Assembly (NCBI GenBank): GCA_914767715.1
Contig: OU612070.1
Location: 26,586,025-26,650,024 of the forward strand
Origin: Membranipora membranacea
Lineage: Eukaryota > Bryozoa > Gymnolaemata > Cheilostomatida > Membraniporidae
Direction of reading: 5' to 3'
Length of the DNA: 64,000 nt
The notes beneath the pieces are model-generated. The model was given only the letters and a program-made list of their open reading frames with translations. It was not told the origin of the DNA and made no database searches. How positions within the stretch are numbered: the first letter of the stretch is position 1; each line of letters starts with the position of its first letter. The position numbers were made by a program, and so were the translations under genes. Shown piece after piece: positions 60,118-64,000 of the stretch.

Positions 60118-62876
60118 CTAAACCACCACAAAACTGCACATCAACACTATGACGACTATAGACATCCAATTAAAAATGTTATATGCGAGACTAGAGTAAA
60201 AAATTCTTTTACAAAAACTCAAAATAAACAAGTATCTTACCAACACTACACATCTCATAACCAGATTTGAGTTTGAACCTGACGCGTTGTAGAGTAGGCG
60301 GTATCCAGACTGGGGGAGGTTTGTAAGGGAGATCAGAGTTATAGATAGTACCACAGTATGAGGCTAGTAAGACAGACTGATCAGCCACTCCCAGATAGTC
60401 TGAATCACCACAGGAAGCTCCTGTCTTGTACTCATTGTGAACACCTCCTGCGCATTGCTTAACCTAAAATATCATATATATGCCCCTGAGTTTATGCAAA
60501 TGAGAGATCATAAATTAGATGAATGATGTAAGATGATGGTTATTTGGAATTATTACGGTAATGGGGTCCTCAGTAAGACATTATTGAGTGTCGCTTAAAT
60601 CTAAAACCCGTGAGTTATTGTTCATGTAAAAGTATCAAAAATGTTCACCTCAAATCTGTAAAAATGTAGCTGTAAAGAGCTGTAGGCTGATACATCCACA
60701 GGGATATCCCAGGATAGATTGATGCCTATCTGATACCTGTCCGGATAGTTTGTTGACACGAACCAACCATGAGTATAGCCTGTCTCTAGCATCAAATCAT
60801 TCCTATTATTCTGAAGATATTCAGCCGTGCAGTAGCTACACCGCCCTGGGCAAAAGAAACATGACTTCAATAAAAATGATGAGATATCGAAACTGTTTAT
60901 TCAAAGCTTAATCTGGAGACCCGGGCATTGTTCATCACACAATTAAATATCCAAATACTGACTATAATGACACATGTTATTGAGTCATATTCAATCAATA
61001 TATATGAAATAATTTTTGTACCGACAAAAAGTGCTTACCTAAACATGTGAATTTATTACCATATACTACCGAGGTAATTTCCGGGAAGCATATACATCCA
61101 CCAGTAAAATCACAGTCGTACATACATCCCCCATCGATACACAATTCTATAATGAACAATGTTATGTGTTTGATACTCCTGTACATTGAATTCATAAAAT
61201 GGCACAGTATGGCTATTTGTGGAGATATCGAATCAGTAAGTAACTTTGTGGCAGTAACTGGATGTAGCTGATTCTGACAGCTTTATCGTTATGCATTGAC
61301 TGACGTCCCGGTAAGGACCTTTAACAATACAGGCACACCATGCGCATGTGCGAACTGTTGAGGCATACATTCGCCTCTGCAGCATAGGGCTTGAACTAAT
61401 TCACCTAGCCTGAGTACCCAAATTGGGAAACAAGAGAAACCCATAATTTAGAAATAGTTTGGCCGACATGGAACACTGGCTTTGATATCTCATAACCTTG
61501 TAAACTGGGAGTTGCCTTTCTTGATGGAAGGCAGCGCCACCAGCACTGTGCTGCAGAGATAGACTATGTCACAAGGCTATCCTGCAAGCAGAGTGATACA
61601 GGCAAGCTACTATGTCTACAAATGTTTACAATGTGTCAGCTGTAGCATTACAGAACTTTTGGACCAATCAAAGTTGCGGCATTGTTTCCAGCAATCATAC
61701 ATAAATTGCTATATGCTAGTTCAGGGTCAGATATGTTCCGCTAGTCCATCAATATATCAGTGCCCCTGCCACATAAGCAAAAGATGTCAAACAATTAAAT
61801 TGAATATCTAATCGATTCCATTGGATATATTTCAAGCCAAAGACATTTTAAAAAAAGAGCCAAAGAACAAGATAAATAACTCTATTAAAACTTTAATTGA
61901 TCTCATTGCTTCCCACACTTGACTTTCGACACAATGGATTGTCAAAGCAGGTCGTGTTAAAAGCTTTACCGACATCTTGATGTGTACTGGGGATGAGTTC
62001 TGTTGTCTGTGGTATCACTATGGGTGAAGTTTGAGCAACAGGTGCTGATGTTTCTGTTGTTGTTAGTATGGCTGTTGACAAACTCAGAGACGATATTGTT
62101 GATGGCTTTGCTGAAGTTGATGATGTCGGGGATGCTTGACTGGTTCCGGTCACCACTGTTACCGATGAAGGCGGTGTAGTCCCTGAGGAGGCATATGTAG
62201 AAGCCAAGTTGTTATAACCGCCAGTGTAATATGAGAATGCTGTGTTGGTAGCTGCTGGCTCAATGATATTAATGATCCAGATATAACAGACTGGTCCATC
62301 TCTATCAGGGACAGTTTGATTGAGCGTCTGATTCAGAAGGGAACATGATTTGCTCTCCGCCTTGTACAATGCTGACTTACAGCCGTCAACTGGTGAACAT
62401 CTCAGAGCACATTGCTGCTTATTCTTGGCTGTAAAATACACCCAAAAGACACGCAATCATTATGCTAGCAAAGAATTATCAAATTCATAGCAGTAGAACT
62501 GAGTTCCTAGGGTATACAACAGCATGATAAAGTTGTCATTGAAGAAATCGCAAACTCTAAAATTTTATTTACCAATTATCTATAGCAAAATACCAAAATT
62601 CCAATACAATCGCTCGATTCAATAATATATATTAACTCTAGTGGCAAATAATTAGACAAGAGGTATGTTATTCATTATCATCATAGACTAGAGCTCAAAC
62701 AACCTAAGAGACCATTTCTACTCACCATCAATATTCTCAATCACCAAAGCTTCATCAACATCAATCTTCTCTATCACATTATACTTATGTATTAACTGCT
62801 CATTTGTCATGAGTTCTCCTTTCAATGAGGGAAACATGAAAAACTCAAACAAGATAAACAAAATTTTCAAAGCCAT
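60118..62876 (-). CDS. Secreted or anchored PAN-mucin-EGF-CUB protein (about 391 residues, six exons)
   Basis: Exon 1 (62,726-62,876) starts MALKILFILFEFFMF, a signal peptide, and ends in phase 1. Exon 2 (61,970-62,428) encodes a PAN/apple-like piece (QQCALRCSPVDGCKSALY, KSCSLL, VCYIW) and a Ser/Thr/Pro-rich stem of about 100 residues, likely O-glycosylated. Its donor GTCG|GTAAAG is phase 1. Exon 3 (61,039-61,146, phase 1-1) is an EGF module with six Cys (CIDGGCMYDC, GGCIC, FTC). Exons 4 (60,649-60,845) and 5 (60,241-60,463) form one CUB domain (STNYPDRY, LSWDIP, SCGDSDYLGVADQS, SYCG), lacking the usual Cys before W. Exon 6 (60,118-60,155) would add VVVIVLMCSFVVV and TAG, a hydrophobic end; this exon is uncertain. 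If the exon 2 donor is skipped, the frame ends at 61,893, giving a 228-residue secreted form. It is probably a recognition or adhesion protein. Confidence 0.75.
61396..61600 (+). repeat. Dispersed repeat, copy 2, in intron 2
   Basis: Parallels 44,520-44,700 in order and orientation (AATTCACCTAG, TGGGAAACAA, ATCTCATAACC, GGAGTTGCC). Lies between the PAN/mucin and EGF exons. Confidence 0.55.
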
Positions 62877-64000
62877 CCTACAGAACCATAAGCATGTAAA
62901 CTAATAATAGATGAGTGTGCTTGAGGTTCTCCACAGCGCTTTGTATTTTGCTAAATGATTTAGTGTTGCGTTATAGCTTCTCAATTAATGAGCATATCAA
63001 CCAAATTCTTCAAGATTTTATGCCATTTTTCAACACTTAAAAACTCATGTTCAATGCTGAGCATGCTTTACTAGATAGTGTGGCTGATGTTTTGATTGGA
63101 TGGCCAATCTAATCAAGAATTGCCACTTTGTTGATGATTGGTTTTTTAATGACTCCTTTCATTTTGATATACTTGAACTCTGAGAGATAGATTAAAAATG
63201 ATTGTGATATAAATTGACATTAGTATTTCAATCAGCGTCACAAATAAGATAGGAGTGAATAACTTTGATGAGGAAATTATTTTTTTGTCATTTCCATCGC
63301 TTGACAGGCCTTCTCTGAAGTAATTCCATCGAACCAGGTTCAAAAGACTACAATGCTGAAATGCCTTCAAACTTTCTTGAGTTGAAACAACTTTCCACCT
63401 TGAGAGTCGGGATAGTCATCCAGATGGTAGTCATCAGGGAGAACATCTTGCAATAAACATGTAAATATATCTAGATGCAGTTTATTAATGTTGCCAAAAC
63501 TGCACTACTTAGTGGCTAGAATTCCATACTACCCATAACAAGGTGGCAATAAAGGCAAGGCCATCCATTTTTTACTGACTATTTGCTCAAGGTATGACTG
63601 AAGGTTGGAAGAGACAGCCTTATGAGACAGAGAACTGACAGTTTACCATTTTTTGATAGTTTTTCACGTTCACTGATTGATTGATTGATGCCTGATTCAC
63701 TATGTTTCATACCATTTCCTTTTTCCATGAGTCGAATAATGACCCATCGAGTTTATGATGACAAGGTGGATAGTGAGTTGGCAGAAAGAGAATAACATAA
63801 TTATATCATTTTTACTGAGGATGTTGACTAGGAAATTACTTACAGTTTATCTTCTATATACGTTAGGTTACCGCTGCCAAGCAAAAGGCTTAATTGCTTT
63901 CCTGCTCTCTGATTGCTTCTCCAGTTTAATATCCTCTCGTTCTATTTTGAACAAAAATTAAACTTATGTAGTCTTCTAGGCAGCAGATAATCAAGTGAGA
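62877..64000. other. Upstream flank of the PAN-mucin-EGF-CUB gene; no gene seen
   Basis: Promoter side of the minus-strand gene. No convincing TATA box. The minus frame at 63,146-63,370 contains one hydrophobic run (PILFVTLIEILMSIYITII) but no splice context or family signature, so I do not call it. Confidence 0.45.

Noticed and set aside
63146-63370. Minus frame with a hydrophobic stretch, possible membrane exon
   Set aside because: Single hydrophobic run in AT-rich DNA, no splice borders fitting the neighbouring gene, no family match.
1-64000. CRISPR array or bacterial operon
   Set aside because: Spliced genes, snRNA-derived repeats, eukaryotic tRNAs and animal extracellular modules rule out a prokaryotic source. 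No direct repeats with unique spacers.

Overview
The window looks like animal nuclear DNA, probably from an invertebrate. It is AT-rich and mostly non-coding. Genes are split by introns with GT..AG borders. The coding pieces I trust are extracellular animal modules (PAN/apple, EGF, CUB, LDL-receptor class A), several on phase 1-1 exons. tRNA genes, a U2 snRNA-derived repeat, non-LTR retrotransposon pieces and cut-and-paste elements are also present. I cannot name the species.

Positions 1 to about 56,410 are built from only two sequence blocks, A and B, ordered A1(+) 1-13,780, B1(+) 13,857-22,600, A2(+) 22,931-33,532, A3(-) 33,660-46,826, B2(-) 46,827-56,410. B1+A2 and A3+B2 are the two arms of one imperfect palindrome of about 42 kb. 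Its centre is an AT-rich hairpin at 33,534-33,668. A1 is a third copy of A, in direct orientation. The copies differ by scattered substitutions and discrete indels. Several indels can be read as insertions because another copy shows the empty site: a hAT-like element in A1, a PIF/Harbinger-like MITE in B1 and a 335-bp insertion in B1. A2 carries a truncated LINE reverse transcriptase beside a deletion.

Inside A I see decayed pieces of secreted-type genes: a signal-peptide exon, a CUB-like exon broken by the hAT element in A1, and an open stretch disabled by different stops in A1 and A3. B carries tRNA-Ala(AGC) and tRNA-Gly(TCC). The tRNA-Ala copy in B2 has lost its anticodon arm. The A/B junctions carry a tandem 1.6-kb complex repeat and an array of about 236-bp units. 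Each unit of that array begins with the first ~30 nt of U2 snRNA.

From 56,470 to 64,000 the sequence is single copy. It starts with a minisatellite and a strong GC-rich hairpin. A plus-strand gene end follows, encoding an LDLa domain, a transmembrane segment and a short basic tail (58,195-58,897). A U2-headed repeat pair lies at 59,170-59,622. On the minus strand at 62,876-60,118 is the best gene of the window: signal peptide, PAN/apple-like domain, Ser/Thr-rich stem, EGF and CUB. It has an alternative early end in exon 2. The two genes converge tail to tail and look like cell-surface or secreted recognition proteins.

The whole A/B structure could be a real inverted segmental duplication or partly an assembly of divergent haplotypes. 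The sequence alone cannot decide this.
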